Shown in pieces: positions 23,301-34,700 of a stretch of DNA of 64,000 bases; position 1 is the stretch's first letter, and every line of letters starts with the position of its first letter. The notes below the pieces were generated by a model. It saw only the letters and a program-made list of their open reading frames with translations. It did not search any database and was not told where the DNA came from. The translations under genes and the position numbers were made by a program. Origin of the DNA: Pleodorina starrii (taxonomy: Eukaryota; Chlorophyta; Chlorophyceae; Chlamydomonadales; Volvocaceae); assembly GCA_030267565.1 (NCBI GenBank), contig BRXU01000003.1:806001-870000 (forward strand), in the 5' to 3' direction.

Positions 23301-24798
23301 ACTCCGGCACGTCACACACGCGCTGTCGCACGGTCTCCATCAGCCCCGGCACATTGTCCTTGACGGTCGCCGCCACAGCTACACAGAAGCGGTCGTAAGA
23401 CACCTCCTCGGTGTTGAAGTTGTCCAGCCAGAAAGTCTTGAGTTTGGGTGGCAGCATCTCAGGAAGCTTCACGCGGCCCACCGCCTTCTCAAGCTTGGCC
23501 GCCAGTGACCCAAAGTGCGCCTCCACAGCCTCCATCTGCACCTGCGTGTGTGTGGGAGGAGCACAAATGAGTTGCATTCGTCGAGCTTGGGCTTCCATGC
23601 AGACACGCCTACACACATCCCTGATCCTTTCTTCACCCCTGATCACCTCCTTGAAAATACCTCTCCTCACAAACATACCTGGGCGGGCAGGCGCATGTAC
23701 TGTGTCAGCTCGCCCAGCCGGCCCTGTCGCTTTAGCTCCACCAGAGCCTCTTCCACGTCCGTGCTGCCTCCCAGCTTGCAAATCGCGGCACGCAGCTTTT
23801 CACTTTCCACATCACTGTACGAGACTGTAGGTGGCGGTGCAGCAGGCTCGCGAAGCGCCAGCCTCATGGTAAGCCGCTGTGGGGGAAGAGAACAAGGAGA
23901 AGAGCGGACGAGGCGTCATTGGTCACGGCCGGCTCACAGCAAGGTAGGACAGGTCACATTGTGGGACTGTGAGTCACACGCCACACCCCAGTTCTCACCT
24001 GCGTCCATTTGGTTATCTCCTCACTATGATGCGTGAATTTAGCTGCATCGCTGCCTGCGTGCAACTGGAGGAAAAGAGGAGGGGATGAGTGGGCCGGCAG
24101 TGGTGTGGCGAGCAGGTGTAAGGCAGGTGGCACCTGTGACCGAGCCCCTCATGCGTGTGAAGCCACACTTGTCATGCCCGAACCCGCCCTGCCACACACC
24201 AGGCGGTCCAAGAAGTTGCTGATGCCAAAGGACTTCAGGAACACGCACGCCTCTTCCAGTGCTGCCTCGAGCTTGCTTTTCTCCTCCTCAACATCCGCCC
24301 AGGCCGCATCGGGCATGCCCGTCAAGCATGTGCGGCTCCAATTGGCCGTCTCCAACAGCTTGCGGCAATTGGCGGTGTTGGTGATGGCTTCGTCGCTGCG
24401 CTGCTTCAGCAGCTCAAACGCCTTGCTAAGAATGCCACCGACACCGAGGGGGTCCGGCGCCAGTGCCGCCACCACTCCCGCCACCGCCAGCACCTTGTTG
24501 CCATATCTTTCTGCGAATATCTGCGCATCGCCCTCATGGATTTTGATGGCGCCATTAGAAGGGGCGGTGCTGATAGCAACCGTGGGCGCGAGAGCCTGTA
24601 AAGTCGCATGAAGAATAAGTTGGACCAAGCGAGGGCCAGAGACGCACGTGCCAGCTCTCAGGTGTCGCCGGCCGTAACAAAAGGCATTGAACAAAAGGCA
24701 TACTACATGTGGCAATTGGCCAGGCTCGTTCGCCCGCGGCTCACTGACACGACAACACCACGGACCTGGTTGTCAGTCTTAGAAACATTACAGCCCAT
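13785..24798 (-). CDS. NLR-like STAND NTPase with 14 WD40 repeats (complete)
   Basis: The model has 23 exons (highest coordinate first): 24798-24766, 24595-24200, 24064-23999, 23876-23679, 23541-23147, 23037-22636, 22428-22260, 22096-21708, 21565-20521, then 14 WD40 exons ending at 13785. All junctions are GT-AG, phases agree and the total is 4,869 bp (1,622 residues plus stop). Order: MGC N-terminus, helical region resembling the MLKL-type N-terminal domain, a helical linker, NACHT NTPase (Walker [10 protein letters not shown], Walker [20 protein letters not shown]), winged-helix-like segment, WD40 repeats, tail DPY. In this class an NTPase switch controls an effector domain after ligand binding; a role in innate or allorecognition-like defence is inferred. 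No internal stop was found. The first exon and the 20521 donor are the least certain points. Confidence 0.8.
20521..22428 (-). CDS. NLR NACHT core and winged-helix-like segment
   Basis: Exon 22428-22260 ([20 protein letters not shown]) and exon 22096-21708 carry the nucleotide-binding core: Walker B with acidic residues (VIDALDEV), the [10 protein letters not shown] sensor strand, and a [11 protein letters not shown] helix. Exon 21565-20521 begins [11 protein letters not shown] and contains [10 protein letters not shown], then [20 protein letters not shown] and [13 protein letters not shown], the usual winged-helix succession of NACHT-WD40 proteins. The rest of the exon is a helical connector to the propeller. 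The donor chosen at 20521 (TCG|GTGCGT) keeps phase 0 with the WD40 exons; other donors are possible. Confidence 0.75.
22636..23541 (-). CDS. NLR linker and P-loop exons
   Basis: Exon 23541-23147 encodes a helical linker of unknown family; it contains FWLDNF followed by EEVSYDRF, a spacing seen in small helical adaptor domains, but I cannot name it. Exon 23037-22636 continues with the linker, then [20 protein letters not shown] and the Walker A loop GGPGLGKST, ending in [10 protein letters not shown]. The Lys and Ser/Thr of the P-loop are intact, so nucleotide binding is expected. Phase-2 junctions at 23147/23037 and 22636/22428 restore reading cleanly. Confidence 0.7.
23679..24798 (-). CDS. 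NLR N-terminus: MGC motif and MLKL/HeLo-like helical region
   Basis: Exon 1 (24798-24766) gives [11 protein letters not shown]: Gly2 and Cys3 fit N-myristoylation plus palmitoylation. Exons 2-4 encode a largely helical region with a hydrophobic stretch ([13 protein letters not shown]), the block [14 protein letters not shown], the block [19 protein letters not shown], and then [20 protein letters not shown]. This succession resembles the four-helix N-terminal domain shared by MLKL-type and HeLo-like cell-death effectors; that match is from pattern memory, not a search. An alternative start at 24715 would read through without splicing exon 1 and would lose the MGC motif. If the MGC start is right, the protein is likely membrane-tethered. 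Confidence 0.55.
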
Positions 24799-24800
24799 GT

Positions 24801-25025
24801 TATGGCTGTTCTGAGAACAAACTACATTGCCCGGTGGTGTGCGCCGCTGCTGCTGGCTGCTGAAAGCACCCGACCGAACCGTACCGAAACCGCTTTGCAC
24901 GACCACTTCTTAATGGCTGTTCGGAGAACAAACTGTATGCCCATGCGCCCGTTGCTGGGTGCCGGTGTGCCGCAAAAAAGTGCTTTTGACCGTACCAAAC
25001 CACATCCAAAGCGCTTCCCTAATGA
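24801..25025. repeat. Diverged ~112-bp direct repeat upstream of the NLR gene
   Basis: The words ATGGCTGTTC(T/G)GAGAACAAACT occur at 24801 and 24913, each followed by partly similar sequence containing GACCGTACCAAAC or a variant. The repeat lies just 5' of the proposed first NLR exon, so it may be part of its promoter or 5' UTR; there is no direct evidence for that. Confidence 0.5.
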
Positions 25026-25029
25026 TTTC

Positions 25030-25510
25030 ACTCTTCGCCAACTTCACGCATATAGATTTCTCTAGGAGAGTACAAAAAGGATCCGAGCGCGATAGGACAA
25101 GGAATTGGCGCACGGCGCATTGGCGCACGGCGCGGTCCTCACGCCTCCCGCTTTTCAGCAGCTGATCAAGCAATGTGCCAGCTTTCTGCCAGCAAAGATT
25201 TGGAGGCATGAACTGGTGTGTATAGGCCAGGGTCCGGCCCTCCTCACTCTTTCCTCTGTTGCCTCCATACCTGACCCGTCCCACCATCTGCTTGGTAATT
25301 TGCGGGAATTGTAGAGTGCTGTATCTCCAGGAATTTACTGCTGTATGGTGTAGGACAAAGCAGTAGTCGCGGCCGTAAGGCCGCGACTAATTTTAAAAAA
25401 TTTCAGAAATAGAATTCCTGAAAACGCGTTTTCCATCATTCAATTTGTGCAATGTCTATAAACTTAGTAATTTCTAGAGTGTTGGAGAAGGCATTATTTT
25501 GCTGGGACTT
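25030..25510. other. Intergenic, with an 11-bp-arm hairpin
   Basis: No gene was seen. TTGGCGCACGGCGC is directly repeated near 25105-25132. A perfect inverted repeat lies at 25364-25374 and 25379-25389 (TAGTCGCGGCC, loop GTAA, then its complement), followed by an A/T-rich run. This region has no counterpart in unit B. Confidence 0.6.
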
Positions 25511-25926
25511 ACCCTAACTGTACTCGTCGCTGAAATACATCCAAGCTAGATGTAAATTCACTCTCCAGCGTTATTTCGTTCGGCATATGCAGGGGGTTTT
25601 ATGGTAAGAAATGTTGTCGTTATGGAACCAGTTCCAAATTGAACAGATAGTCAGAGTCCTAGCAGCAGAAATACTGAGCTATCACGAACATGCTTTCAAA
25701 TGTACTTACCATTGGACTACTGGACTACTGGATGTCTGCGCCACGGCGCAGGGCATGTCTGTCCATTGACTCCTTTCACTGAAGACTGCAATCGAAGGAA
25801 GGCGTAGTTTGTCGTTCAGAGACACACTAGCGACAGAAACATGCTTGTAGTAGGGTGCTCGTCAAGCACAACAAGGGCTGACTGACAAAATCGAAATCAT
25901 GAAAACGCCAGAACAGAAATCACTAA
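25511..25926. repeat. 416-bp segment shared with unit B (51445-51860)
   Basis: The segment from ACCCTAACTGTACTCGTCGC to AAATCACTAAAAGCC is present in both units with only scattered differences and small indels. It is AT-richer than its surroundings. The unit B copy has a 94-codon frame (51545-51829) that small indels break in unit A, so a conserved protein is unlikely. Confidence 0.7.
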
Positions 25927-27747
25927 AAGCCCGAGGCATAATTTTGCAGTCAGGGGCTCAACCGCATCAGGCATGTTTTGAACCCATTAGGTGAGCATCC
26001 TGCTCCGGCTGCGTACAAGCGCATTGACCATGTACGGGACCAACCGGCGGGCCGCGGACTGGCTCACGACTCTCGGGGCCAGCTTGCATGGCAGCGGGCT
26101 GGTTGTGTCCATTTAGCAACCGCTGGCCAGTCCACGTCCACGAGCATACCGCATGCGGAAACAGTCTCCGCCCTGGCTCCGCGCAAAGATCAGGATCTGA
26201 ACCGCCCAACACGACAGGTAGGTGGGTTCCAAGGACAGCGCAAATCGGACATTCGAACTGATATTTAATATCAGTTGGCACCGTATTATTTTTTACCTCC
26301 AGGCGTATTTGTACGTCTGAAATAATACGCCCGGCGTGTTTCCCGGCGAACACCCGCCCGGCCAAATGGGCGATTGGATCCTGGGCGCTGGGCGAAATGG
26401 GACGATTGGATCGGGCGCCCAGGCAGGACATAAACCTCTTTTGGTTCTTAGAACCAAAATCGGTAACACACAAAACTGCGTATGCACACCGACATACATA
26501 CATACATACAGACATACGCACAGTCGCACAGTCCACAGCTATCTACTGAACGCTCGCAGTGTTTAAAATAAGCGGCGCTCGCAGTACAGCTCATGCATGG
26601 TGTCAATCGTGCTCATCACCTCCGGTCACCGTCAGCATGGGTGATGTAAGGAGGCGCGAGTCCAAGCGCAAACGGGGTAAATGGCCATGGACGGCGAAAT
26701 AATCTCCAAACGCATGCAATCAACGCGTACATACATACGCACGCGCGCGCGCACGCACGGATGCTCCGACCCCGGTGCATGTGCGATTTTGCACATACGG
26801 TGCGCGGCAACGTGGCGCCGCTTGCGCACGCACGCACGCACCCAAGCACGCGGATGCTCCGGACTGTTTCTGTCTCCACTCCGGCCCGGGGTAACGGTCC
26901 AAGATCTAGTCGTAGCGGTGGGTCCCATCCCCCCGCCACCAAGTACCCACCCGCTGTTCATGACAACCAACTACTTGGCGGGGCGCTGCATACCGATACC
27001 GCCAAGCGCCACCTACCCTAGCCCACATGCAAGCCACCCTCGCGTCGATGACACCTGTCCTGTCCTGTCCTGACCAACGGTTCCAACTGACTACTGCGCT
27101 ACCCACGCAGCTATGTGGGCTGCTCAATCGACAGCCGCACGCGCGCACTGCACCCGAGTAGGTGGTTGGCATCAGCCCCGCCCGGCAGCCCCCACCGGCC
27201 TCTGGCTGGCGCGCTGGGCGGGTTGTCCCAGAGCAGCAGTACAGTGGTAGTCACAACAACACGGTGCCTCGCCACTGTGTGTTTTAGTTGGGGTGGCACC
27301 GTGCGCCAGTTCCCCTCGTGCACCACGCCGCGCCAAGGCCCCCACCGCACGCAGCCATCCCAGCGACTGGCGGAGGCCGCAGATGACGCCCTGCTGGCGC
27401 GTAGATAGACGGATGGTGACAGCCCGCCAGCACGGCAGCGCTCGCTGTTTACCCGCCGTCAACTAACCGACCCCGTCAGCCGCGCACCTCCCTTATGTAC
27501 AGCAGCATGCAAACGGCACGGCACAGCTCGGCACGGCACGCCCATAGGATTCCAGTCATCACTGTGCAGCTTTATGTACGACGAGGGTCAAGCCCCTGAT
27601 TCCCATGCGGTGGAAAATTGGGCGGCCCTGCGTGAACCTGGTCGCTCCCTTCCCCTTCTCCTGCCTGCAAGAGTCAGTGTAGCTTTTTGACTCTTGCCCG
27701 TCAGTAGGGCCCCCTCCGGCCGGCAGGTCCCCAACTAACCGCTCAGT
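25927..27747. other. 3' flank of CC2D2A-like gene, unit A
   Basis: About 1.8 kb conserved between the units (56888-58735 in B). It holds a near-palindrome (AACTGATATT and AATATCAGTT, about 26257-26277), an ACAT/CATA microsatellite (about 26490-26520), alternating purine-pyrimidine ACGCGCGC words near 26740, and a stem (CAAGAGTCA with TGACTCTTG, 27668-27696) 52 bp past the stop codon of the minus-strand gene. A 189-codon minus-strand frame (25967-26536) stays open in both units but has no recognisable domain. Confidence 0.5.
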
Positions 27748-29482
27748 TCACCCGCGTATTGCCGCAACGTAGATCCAGATGCAGCACACGAACGCCGCCC
27801 CCAGCGGCTCCACGTACACGGCGGTGGAGAACTTGACTCGCTCGTCGGCGATGCGGTGTATGCCTGCGCGGCGCGTTGGGTTGCATTGGGGGTGGTGTGG
27901 TGTGGTGTCTTCCGTCAGCGGCACACGGCGACAACTGGCAGCCGCAGAAACCAACCCACTGCAGCCATCACTGCTGCCCAGGACCGACCCCACAGCAGCT
28001 GTGCCCCGCAGCACCTTCCCCCCGCAACCGCAACCGCAACCGCGCTGCGCGGCGCGGCTTGCAGCGACCCTACCGCCTACCCGTGTTGGTGACCGCCTCG
28101 CTGACCGCCTCCAGGTATCGGTCGCTGAAGGACAGCGCCAGGATGTGGCCGTGGACCGCCTCGGAGCGGGACTCCCGGCGGATGCGCTCGTTGTGGCTGG
28201 CCTGTGGGGCCGCGTGAGGGGACGCGGCGGACCCGGAAAGAAGCAAGAGGGGATAAGAGTGAGAAGAGGAGCCAGGAGCGCACCGTGCCGCAAAGCAAGC
28301 CCAGCCGGCCACCGGGTCAGTGGTACAGTAACAGCAAGGCCTGAGGCCAGCAGTGATGCTCCCGTCGCCGCTGCTACTGCCGGAAACGCCGGAAAAGCCA
28401 TAGGGACCCGAGTGCTGGCGGCATGGGCGCCACGCCCCCCCCCCTGTCCGCCCCCTGGATGAGGCCACACGTACCTGTAGCCCCTGGATGAGCTTGTGCC
28501 GCTCGCTCAGGTAGGCGGGCGCCTCGGTGGGGCCCTTGCCGCCGCTCTCAGCCAGCTCGGCACTCGCCTTGAGGGAGGCGGCCGCGATCCTCTCGTGGAC
28601 CTGTGCGTGCGAAAGGGCAGAGAGGGGAGGGGTGGGTGGCGTGTGTGCGAAGGGGGAGGGGTGGATGGGGTTGTGCGTGTGGCCACCGGTGTGCTGAGTG
28701 GGTGCGGGAAGCAAAGCGGCAGGGCGGAGACAAGCGCTGCGGCTGCGGACAATGCCGACTGGGGCTGGGGCGTTGCGACGGGGGCGCCTTCAGCGCAAAT
28801 GGTACGCAACAGCCGCATCTCCCCCCACCACCCGGCCAGCCCACCATTCGGGTTCCCCCGGCGTTGCCTTGCTTTCCATTATATCTACCGCCTTTCCCAG
28901 CCCACCGCCCGGTCTGCTCCGCGCCTCCGCCTGCATTCAACAACCCACCAAGCCAGCACCCGGCCACCAACCCACCTCGCGCATCTCCTTGAGCAGGCTC
29001 TTGAGCATCCGCGACACCTTGTTGTCCGGCTTGGTCACAAAGGTAGAGCGAGCCTCTGCAGGAAGGAAGATACACACAGACACACACAGACATAGACACA
29101 CAGATACACGAGTAAAACAGCCAACGAAAGCATTAGCGAAAGACGCCCGGCGAAGGGTGACAGGGCCGTGAGCACACACAGGCGGTGGGGGCGCTGCATT
29201 TCCCCTCCCTTTCCCCGCGGCTCCGCTCCCAGCCACGACGCGGTCCCTTCGCTGCGGCGCAAGAGCGCAACGCTCTCGACGGGGCGAGCCGCTGCGCGCC
29301 CGCTGGACTCACTGCTGAGCGCCTCCTCCACCCGCTTCTCCACCCGCCCCTCGAGCTCCTCGTAGAACCGCCTGTCCAGCTCTTCATACAGAGGGGTGGT
29401 CTGCGGGGGCGTAGGGGAGAGGAGTGAGAGAAAAGGGCGTGAGGGAAAGGAGAGGGAAGAAAAGGGCGAGCCGGGGAGGAAT

Positions 29483-29531
<49 letters not shown>

Positions 29532-31754
29532 AGGAAGAGCTGGGGCTGCACACAGCGGGATACGGCACGGGCGGAAGAAGTTTTGTGCAATGGAATGTCA
29601 AGGCGCTGGCTTCGTCCAAATGCGGCGGAAAAAACGAGCAGTGCGTGCGCCTCCGCCTGCTCCATATTGCTGATGCTGGCCGGGCTGCCACCTGCCGGGC
29701 TGCCGCCCTCACCTGTAGGCTGGCGATCTCGCGGGGTGGCAGCGCCGACCCGAAGAAGGGCTGCCAGTCCTTGGCTGCACCCAGGTTCCACCGCATCTCC
29801 CACGGCCGGCCCGTGGGCTGTATGTTGGCCCAGATGTTGGTGCCGTCGTACAGCTGACCCACCTGCAGGGAGAAAAGAGGGAAGTTGGCAAGGATGGATG
29901 GATGGGTCGAGTGAATGGGCTCAAGAAGGGTGTTGGGCTGAGGGCTTTGGGAGTTTTACCCACTACAACACGGCCAACACAGGGTTTCATTGACTAGAAA
30001 AGGCCCCCCGCTTCTGACGATGATCATTCCGCTCGGTTTGCCCGGTTCCGGCTCGCCATCACTCTTCACCTGCTTCACAAGCCGCCGCACCCTCACCCTC
30101 CGGCACCCCCCCGCGCGCACTCGCCCACCTCGCGCATCTCCCCCGTGGGGTCCTTGACCGCCATGACCGTGCCCGTCACCGGGTTCCACAGCCGCAGGAG
30201 CGCCGGGTTGAGGTCCAGCGGCGGCGGGGCGGGCTGCAGAGGCAGGGCCGGCGAGCGGCTGGTGGCGGGCGCGCCGGTGGTAAGCACGTAGTAGCTGCGC
30301 GCGCCGCACAGCGCCGTGCCCATCACCACAAAGCACTGCGGAGTGAGGCGGCGGGACGGTTTAGAGGTTTAAGACGGTGGGCGCCAGGGCTTGGCTACAG
30401 CTACATACGGTAGCTTATTTCGGCTGCACAAGCGCCAGGGCGGGGAATGAAACTGCGGCAAACAGGGCGTGAGACTGCAAGGCGTATCGGCCATCCAACA
30501 CTCCACGCGCAACTACCGTAGTGACGACATGAAGGTACCGTATACGGTGTTGGTGCCGTCGCGGTCGACAGGGGGCCAACGGCCTTGCATGTTGATAACC
30601 CGGTGATCCGGTCACGCCCTCCGGACAGACGCCGCTTACAGCTGCCGAGAGCCGACGTCGCTGACGGGGGTCCCCCATCTGACGCTCGCGCGCTCACTCG
30701 CTCGCTCGCTCGTCGCAAGCTAGCACCAGCTCCGCCTAACCTCCTCCCTCACCTGCAGGCCCAGCTGCAAGAAGTATCCCGCCAGCAGGTGCCCATGCTC
30801 CTCGAAATCTCCGCCCGTGAGATGCATGAACTCGGCAGAGGTGGTCCAGATGTCGTTGCGCTGCTTCTGGATGCCCACGTCCTCCATGTACGGCATCTGT
30901 TGGTGAGGTGTACGGACAAGGGTGCAGCACGCGCCGAAAGCCCTTTGCCCACAAAAGAACGCGTTTTATACAAATGATAATGCGTTAAACACACACACAT
31001 GCCAGCTAGGCAAGCCGGCTGCCAGCCCACCGAGCAGCGAGCTCCCGCTCCGCCGTAACATTGGGCCAATGACTGGTCATGGGAGCCACCCAAACATGAG
31101 TACATGACAGCACCGTAGGTGAACAGAATGAAAGGTCCATCCACTCACGTGTGCCACGAATCGCGCCACCTTGAGCATCAGAGCCTCCACTCCGCCCGCC
31201 GCCGCCACGTTGCCGCCGGCAGCCGCCAGCTGCGCCAGCGGCGGCGGCAGCGGGACGGGCGCGATGTAGCGGCAGATCAGGAGCGCCGCGCCGTCGGCGT
31301 CCACGGCCATCACCTGCAGCGCAGCGCCAGGCCACGGGGGGGCGTGGCACAGTAAGACAGTTAAGGTGAGGGGACGAAGTGTGCGAGGCAAGCACTGGTA
31401 GGACTCGAGCGGGGCGGGGCTGATTTAGGAATCGAATGCCCTAAATGTTTGCAGCACAGGAAGTGGCGGGCTCCAAGATCGCCGGGCCCGCATGAAGACA
31501 TGAGTATGCTCGCGCGGCGCTAGCACATCAGCCCACAGCCTACAGCCCACAACCCTAAAACCCTAAAACCCCACCTTGAGGGTTCTGGAGCGGCACTCCT
31601 GCCGTGTCAGTAGCGCCGCGAGCCACTTTTGCGCGTGCCTGTTGACCTGCGCCTGTTCCGAGCTGGTCACCCGCTCGTCCGCCTCCCCGGCGGGGGCGGC
31701 CAGGCGGGGCCGCATGGTCATGTGGAGAGTCAGCGTGGAGGGGCGGTCGCTCGT
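27748..31754 (-). CDS. CC2D2A: CC2D2A-like: C-terminal (transglutaminase-like) region
   Basis: Eleven exons encode RPSTLTLHMTMRPRLAAPAG, ALLICRYIAP, DVGIQKQRNDIWTTSAEFMH, CFVVMGTALCGARSYYVLTT, LRLWNPVTGTVM, GQLYDGTNIWANIQPTGRPW, WQPFFG, helical LYEELDRRFYEELEGRVEKR and a C-terminal VAAIRG. The W-N-P-x-T-G and W-Q-P-F-F blocks are typical of the family's C-terminal transglutaminase-like fold, which is thought to be non-catalytic. Every exon has an equal-length counterpart in unit B. Confidence 0.7.
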
Positions 31755-34700
31755 CTGCGGCGGCGGTGGCAGTGGGGGTCAAGGGAAAGGGAAAGGGAAA
31801 GGTCACGACAGGACCGCCGGGCGAAGGCGACCGATCGGCAACGATGCCACACACCTACAACGAGGCAGCCACCCCACATTGCCCGTCCTCATTCCTTTCA
31901 AGTCCTTTCTGCACCCTGGCGCCAAGCTCCACACACACACACACACGCACCGGCACTTAGCCCCGTGGCTCTTCGTTTTTGCACACCTGCACATACCCCA
32001 GCACCACTGGCGGCGCCTCCAACTTGAATGTGCCCTCCAGCACCTGCAGCTGGTACACCGCCGACAGCGGCACGCGGATGCAACCCAGGAAGCGCCGCTC
32101 GCGCTCGGGCAACCGGACCGGGTCGCCCAGGTCTTCGTCGCTGAGGGGAGAGGGCCCAACAGAGGGTGAAACCGCAGCGGTGGAACGGAGGGGAGGGAAG
32201 GTGAGACAAGGGCATCCGGTGCCGTGGTTGACGCACGTCGGAGCGGAATCGGAGTCGGGCGGCGGGCCTTCCGGGTTCAGCCCTCCGGGAACAGCGAAGG
32301 GTGTACTGGTAGCGTGGATGGGTGGATGGCAGTTTGGTCCATCAGCACACACAAACACACACGTCGGGTGGTACTTTCTGGACGAGATCCTGTTCATTGT
32401 CGTCCCGAGACACACGGCGGGAGGCGGAGGTGCAGGTCGTCGCTTCGGGGGGACACGGCACGCAGGCTGCACCAGGCACCGTGTTCTGGCTGCCGGGGGT
32501 CACATCGGCATGACGGCGGCGCGGCGCGGAGCCTCACCCGGGTCTGCGCCTCCTCGTATTCCCCTCAGACGGCTCCGTGATGATCTCGTCGAACACGTTG
32601 AACGTGATGAGGTCGTTGTTAGCCTGAAGGCGGGGTTGTGTGTGCGTGTGTGTGGTGGGGGGTTGGGGGGTAAAGTACGGTGAAAAAGGACGACAGCAAA
32701 GTGCCGTCAGCCCGTCACCGAGGCAACCGAGAGGGGCAAAGCACAGCCGCACAGGGACGTGCTTGCGAGGTCGGCGGTTGGGGGCATCCGCTGGAGAGGC
32801 CGGGGCAAAGGAGAGGGGAGGCAGCGGCCAGGGTGCAGGGCTGCAGGTGCAGGCGCAACATGGAGAGTTTCAGGCATGCATGCGTGTATGTACACTGAGG
32901 GGCCCCAGGCGGGGTCGCATTTGATCGACGGGGCAGGGGCAGCCCCGCTCCGCCCCGCAGCTCGACTCCTAACCTCCCATGACGGGCATGGGAGGTTACG
33001 GTATCAACAAATGACACGCGCCCCAGCGATGCTCCCAAGTCCCAACCACACCTGCAGCGCGCTGGGCGAGGGCTCCAGGCCCGAGCCGTCGTCCACGCCC
33101 TTCTGCTGCTGGTCGCCTCCGTCGTCCCGGAACACGTCCAAGTCGATCTGCGTCGCGGCGCGGCAGCGGGGCAGCAAAAGGACAGCAAACGCGGTCGGGC
33201 CCCGGCGCGTTGCGTGCGGTGCTGGTGGTGGTGGCGAGGGCACCAGGCAGTTTTGAGGCAAGCAGGAGATCCTCGCAAAACCGAGGATCCGCCTTGAGCC
33301 AAAGCTACCCGTGTAGTCGCCTGGTAACTGTATCTGTACCGCTTTTGGGTATCCATACCACCGGTTGTAGTACGGTATCGGTGCGACCCATTTGAGCCGT
33401 TTGATTTATGTATGTATTAAACGCAACGAATGGCTTATCGCGGAGTCGGCCCAGTCGCAACGTGCCTGCAAGCCAGCAAAGCCTGGGACACCCGGTCGTC
33501 AAGCCAGGAGCCTGCTTGTCGACTGTGGCTCACGCCTCCTCGCAGCCACAGCTCCCAGCTCCGGAGCGACAGCCCCTCCATCGCAACCCCAAACCCCTCC
33601 ATCACAACCGGAGAACTCCCCAGGCAGAGCCACCCGCCCTCCCGCCCAGGCCCGCCCAGGCACCCACCCACCCGCCCTCCTCCCACCCCGTCTCCGTCTC
33701 CGCTGCGGTATCTTCTTTTTACCCTCCCGCCCTCCCGCCCAGGCTCGCCCAGGCACCCACCCGCCCTCCCCCCACCTGCTCGTTGAAGAGCGGGAACTCC
33801 CCAGGCAGAGCCAACCGCCCTCCCGCCCAGGCCCGCCCAGGCACCCACCCGCCCGCCCTCCACCCACCCCGTCTCCGTCTCCGCTGCGGTATCTTCTTTT
33901 ACGGACAGTCCAACGGACTTTAACTACAATAAACTACAAAGTTACGTAGTTGATTTACCCTCCCCCCACCTGCTCGTTGAAGAGCGGGAACTCCCCGGGC
34001 ACCGCCTCCGTTCGCTGCGCCAGAGACCGGAAGCGAACCTCCACGAAGCAGTTGCGCTGCGCCGCCTCCCGCTCGGCAGCCCCCGACGGGCCGCCGCCCT
34101 CTCCCCCCGCCTCCCCGTCGTCAAGACCACCACCGCCGCCGCCGCCGCCGAAGCGCCCCACGCGCCGCGCGCCGCCCCCGCGGCCTGCGGCGCCTCCGGC
34201 GCCTCCCCCGCCTCCGGCTCCCACCATGCGCGCGGGCAGGTTGGCTGCGCGCTGCACGGTGACCGTGAGTTGCGTCTCCTTGGGCACTGAAGTCATGAGG
34301 GACTTGACCTGCGCTCAGGTCAGGTCAGGGGAGTGGGGACGGTGGCGGGGAGCCGGGGACGGGTCAGGGGGTGAGGCGCCGTCAGGTGAGCGCTCGTCGG
34401 GCGATGGCGTCGCGAGGAATGGCGCCTAGGGCGCCGAGGGGTAAGAAGTTCGAACCACAAAGCGATGGAGCGATGGGAGGCACCGATGGAAAGGAGGCGC
34501 AGAGCGAGCGCTGAGGGAGCGCGCCTGTGAAGGAGCTGCGGCCGGTCTAAGGCGTACCGCATACGGTAGAACATGTTGCAAGGGCGGGTCCGCCACAGTC
34601 GCGCTAGACCACGCGTCCTCGCCATCTTCCAAACACACACGGAGACACACGGAGACACAGTACCGTACTTTGTACTACAATCGTAACTGAAGCCCTGACT

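Noticed and set aside
25511..25926. 416-bp shared segment considered as a transposon copy pair
   Set aside because: It sits at the equivalent place in both duplication units, so the segmental duplication explains it; no terminal repeats or target duplication were seen.
31553..31572. Telomere repeat considered as a chromosome end
   Set aside because: Only two octamers are present and they lie inside an intron of a conserved gene, so this is an interstitial motif.
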